Source of the DNA: Aeromonas finlandensis
GTDB taxonomy: Bacteria > Pseudomonadota > Gammaproteobacteria > Enterobacterales > Aeromonadaceae
DNA: 64,000 bases
Assembly: GCF_000764645.1 (NCBI RefSeq)
Contig: NZ_JRGK01000286.1
Location: forward strand, 124,001-188,000
Direction: 5' to 3'
Shown here: in pieces, positions 62,115-64,000 of the stretch
Layout of the letters: each line of letters opens with the position of its first letter
Numbering within the stretch: the first letter of the stretch is position 1
Notes under the pieces: generated by a model
The model's database searches: none
Seen by the model: only the letters and a program-made list of their open reading frames with translations
Told to the model about the DNA's origin: nothing
Position numbers and translations under genes: made by a program

Positions 62115-63365
62115 ATGCGTATCATACCGTTGCTTCAGGCCGCCTGCCTGAGCCTGATGTTGTCCGCCTGCGTTGCCCCCCTGCTGATGATGGGCCCCAC
62201 CAGTCAACTGATGTGGGCCCTGCTCAAGCCGCTGGTCGGCTTTGACCCGAACGAGGTCAATCTGTTCGAACAGCCGTTGATCAAGGATCGGATGACCGCC
62301 ATCCTTGGTCCCAACTACGACAACACCATGCAGTTGCTCAAGACCGCCAATGAATTGCAGCAGGAAGGCCCGCTGTTTTACGTAGTCTCCCGTTATGCCC
62401 CGGTACCCGATATCGCCAAGCAGGCAGGGATGGTGTGGAACTCGCAAACCAACCAGATGTCTGTGTTGCTGCAAAAAGGGGATGGCACCACCCAGACCTT
62501 TGGCGAAAATCTGGCAGGCACGGCACCGACCTGGCCAACCGCCATGCAGGGCTGGCAGAACCCGAACAATCCGGCCACCCCGACGGCCAACGCCCTGACC
62601 GGGGCGGCGACCAGCCAGAGCGGCGCGTCCCCCTTCTCTCTCGGCAGCGCCCTGAGCACCGCGATCAGTGGCGCCACCAGCAAGCTTGCCGGAGAGGCCA
62701 CTCAGGCCGCTACCAGTGGTGTCAGCAACGCAGCCAAGAGTGCCACCACCACCGTTACCACGCCTGCCAAGCAGACGGTCAGCAACGCTACCGCTACCGT
62801 GACGCAGCAAGCGACCAAGGCCGTTGCCGCTCCAGCCAAACAGGCGGTTAGCAGCACCGCTGCCACCGTGACCCAGACAACAACCAAAACCGTAGCTGCC
62901 CAACAGACCGTCAGCAGTGCAGCCGCGACCGTGGCGCAGGAAGCCACCAAGGCTGTTGCCGCACCCGCCAAACCGGCTGTCAGCAGCGCAGCCGCGACCG
63001 TGGCGCAGGAAACGACCAAAGCTGTTGCCGCCCCCACCAAACCGGTAGTCAGCAGCGCCACCGCGACCGTGACGCAGGAGGCGACCAAGGCCGTAGCCGC
63101 TCCCGCCAAACCGGCAGTCAGTAGCGCAGCCGCTACCGTGACTCAGGAAGCAACCAAAGCCGTAGCAGCCCCCGTCCAACAGACCGTCAGTAGCGCCACC
63201 GCAACCGTGACTCAGGAGGCGACCAAAGCCGTAGCCGCCCCTGCCCAGCAGGCCGTCAGTGCCGCATCCCATACGGCCGGAGAGAGCGTCGCCGATGCCG
63301 CCAGGGCGGCGGAAGCCAAGGCCCGCGCCAAGGCAGAGGCGGAGATGGAAGCCCTGCTCAAATAA
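62115..63365 (+). CDS. Lipoprotein with seven 23-residue Ala/Thr/Val-rich repeats
   Basis: A 416-aa lipoprotein. Signal peptide MRIIPLLQAACLSLMLSAC has lipobox LSAC; Val at +2 favours the outer membrane. A unique N-terminal domain (about residues 25-160) contains NEVNLFEQPLIKDRMTAILGPNYDN and QMSVLLQKGDGTTQTFGENLAGT. Residues about 221-379 are seven tandem repeats of the type AVSSAAATVTQEATKAVAAPAKP. A charged C-terminal helix (AEAKARAKAEAEMEALL) ends it. Family unknown to me. The repeats may form a long amphipathic helix or flexible spacer. The ATG at 62115 lacks a clear ribosome site. Confidence 0.8.
   Translation: MRIIPLLQAACLSLMLSACVAPLLMMGPTSQLMWALLKPLVGFDPNEVNLFEQPLIKDRMTAILGPNYDNTMQLLKTANELQQEGPLFYVVSRYAPVPDIAKQAGMVWNSQTNQMSVLLQKGDGTTQTFGENLAGTAPTWPTAMQGWQNPNNPATPTANALTGAATSQSGASPFSLGSALSTAISGATSKLAGEATQAATSGVSNAAKSATTTVTTPAKQTVSNATATVTQQATKAVAAPAKQAVSSTAATVTQTTTKTVAAQQTVSSAAATVAQEATKAVAAPAKPAVSSAAATVAQETTKAVAAPTKPVVSSATATVTQEATKAVAAPAKPAVSSAAATVTQEATKAVAAPVQQTVSSATATVTQEATKAVAAPAQQAVSAASHTAGESVADAARAAEAKARAKAEAEMEALLK
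62775..63251 (+). repeat. Seven tandem 69-bp coding repeats
   Basis: Six units of 69 bp and one of 63 bp (the second) encode 23- and 21-residue repeats. Codon differences are scattered, so the array is not very recent, but units 3-7 are alike enough for slippage or recombination to change copy number. Confidence 0.85.
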
Positions 63366-63370
63366 CCTCA

Positions 63371-63397
63371 CAGGCCACCGCAAGGTGGCCTGTTTTT
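63371..63397 (+). terminator. Terminator of the repeat lipoprotein gene
   Basis: Stem CAGGCCACC / GGTGGCCTG with loop GCAA is followed by TTTTTA. Confidence 0.92.
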
Positions 63398-63473
63398 ATC
63401 CCGCCACCGGATCATGACGTTATGGGAAAGGCCACATAGACTGATAGGTAATTCCCAACACAAGGAGTGCATC

Positions 63474-64000
63474 ATGCGTCGTCTGCTCCCGGCTCTCGCC
63501 TCTCTCGCGCTGCTTGTCGCGCTCCCGGCTCCGGCGTTTATCTATTATTCGGAGCAAAACATGCCGCTCAATGGCCAGGATAAAAAGGGTCAGCCTGTCG
63601 GGCTGGCGGTCGAGTTGCTGCGCCTGATGTGGCGCGAAATGGGGGAGCCGGAGCAACCAATCCACTTTCTGCCCTGGGCCCGCGGCTGGTATCTGCTGAC
63701 CCAGCAGCAAGAGGCCGTGCTCTTTACCACCGCCCATACCAAAGAGCGGGATCCCCACTTCCTCTGGGTCTGCCCCATTAGCCACTCGCGGGTATCACTG
63801 GTCGGCCGCAAGCAGGATGCCCCCAAAGTGGCTAGCAAAGCGGATCTCGCCAAGCTGCAGATCGGCGTGATGCAGGCAGATGTCGGGGAGCAATTGCTGC
63901 TCAACCGCGGGATCAGCCCGGGCAATATGATGTCGGTGGAGCGCATGGAGCAGGTGGTGCGCCAGCTCATCATGGCCCGCACCGATCTGGTGGCGGGCAA
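63474..64000 (+). CDS. Periplasmic solute-binding protein (SBP_bac_3-like), 3' partial
   Basis: Open frame from ATG 63474 (AAGGAG upstream) running off the window after 175 codons. The signal peptide MRRLLPALASLALLVALPAPA is followed by FIYYSEQNMPLNGQDKKG, VGLAVELLRLMW, IHFLPWARGWYLLTQQQEAVLFTTAHTKER and LAKLQIGVMQADVGEQLL, the pattern of family-3 amino-acid-like binding proteins. In Aeromonas and Shewanella many such proteins are orphan. Ligand unknown. Confidence 0.82.
   Translation, partial: MRRLLPALASLALLVALPAPAFIYYSEQNMPLNGQDKKGQPVGLAVELLRLMWREMGEPEQPIHFLPWARGWYLLTQQQEAVLFTTAHTKERDPHFLWVCPISHSRVSLVGRKQDAPKVASKADLAKLQIGVMQADVGEQLLLNRGISPGNMMSVERMEQVVRQLIMARTDLVAG

Noticed and set aside
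62775-63251. Possible CRISPR or non-coding satellite DNA
   Set aside because: The 69-bp repeats stay in one reading frame of a lipoprotein gene with mostly codon-level variation, so they are protein repeats.

Overview
This window looks like a chromosomal segment of an Aeromonas-type gammaproteobacterium. The evidence is the GC-rich coding, the gene orders mlaEDCB-ibaG-murA, lptM-lysA-dapF-DUF484-xerC-yigB, cyaY / cyaA / hemCDXY and lptFG-pepA-holC-valS, and the closeness of many products to enterobacterial and Vibrio homologues. Species cannot be fixed from the sequence alone.

Layout. 1-3.6 kb: outer-membrane lipid transport (mla) plus ibaG and murA. 3.7-9.4 kb: pmbA, darP, a class I amidotransferase, a lipoprotein, an MscS channel fused to a cyclic-nucleotide domain, and a STY0301-type secreted protein. 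9.4-14.4 kb: minus-strand lptM-lysA-dapF-DUF484-xerC-yigB, with an odd tandem repeat made from the head of dapF. 14.5-22.2 kb: cyaY, an esterase, cyaA (probable UUG start, candidate CRP site) and the heme operon hemCDXY with a palindromic Fur-box candidate upstream. 22.3-34.4 kb: glpX with a duplicated 3' end, a porin behind a good Pho-box match, transporters, pbpG, an acyltransferase, and a Fur-box-preceded siderophore receptor with a PepSY membrane partner.

34.65-47.32 kb is an integrated element inserted at the 3' end of tRNA-Leu(CAA). Nearly all its recognisable genes lie on the minus strand. In transcription order they are: P4-type integrase, a 279-aa unknown protein, an AlpA-like regulator, four small overlapping or abutting genes (one Icd-like), a P4 alpha-like primase-helicase, a dense array of GTGGGAAC iterons (likely origin), an HTH protein, a P2-E/Mu-gp41-type tail assembly chaperone with a probable -1 frameshift extension, a full-length tail tape measure protein, a repeat-rich intergenic block, and a second AlpA-like regulator. 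It reads as a P4-like phage satellite that lacks capsid, portal and terminase genes but carries its own tail-length module. This is the most interesting object in the window.

47.5-64 kb returns to core and lifestyle genes: an RDD protein, lptFG, pepA, holC, valS, a CaCA antiporter, a SieB-like exclusion protein, an AraC-GyrI regulator with a strong internal start, GNAT, catalase, GrpB, a 35-aa Arg-rich protein, DUF1496, a lipoprotein with seven 23-residue repeats, and the start of a periplasmic binding protein cut by the window edge.

All family names come from reading the protein sequences by eye; no database search was run.
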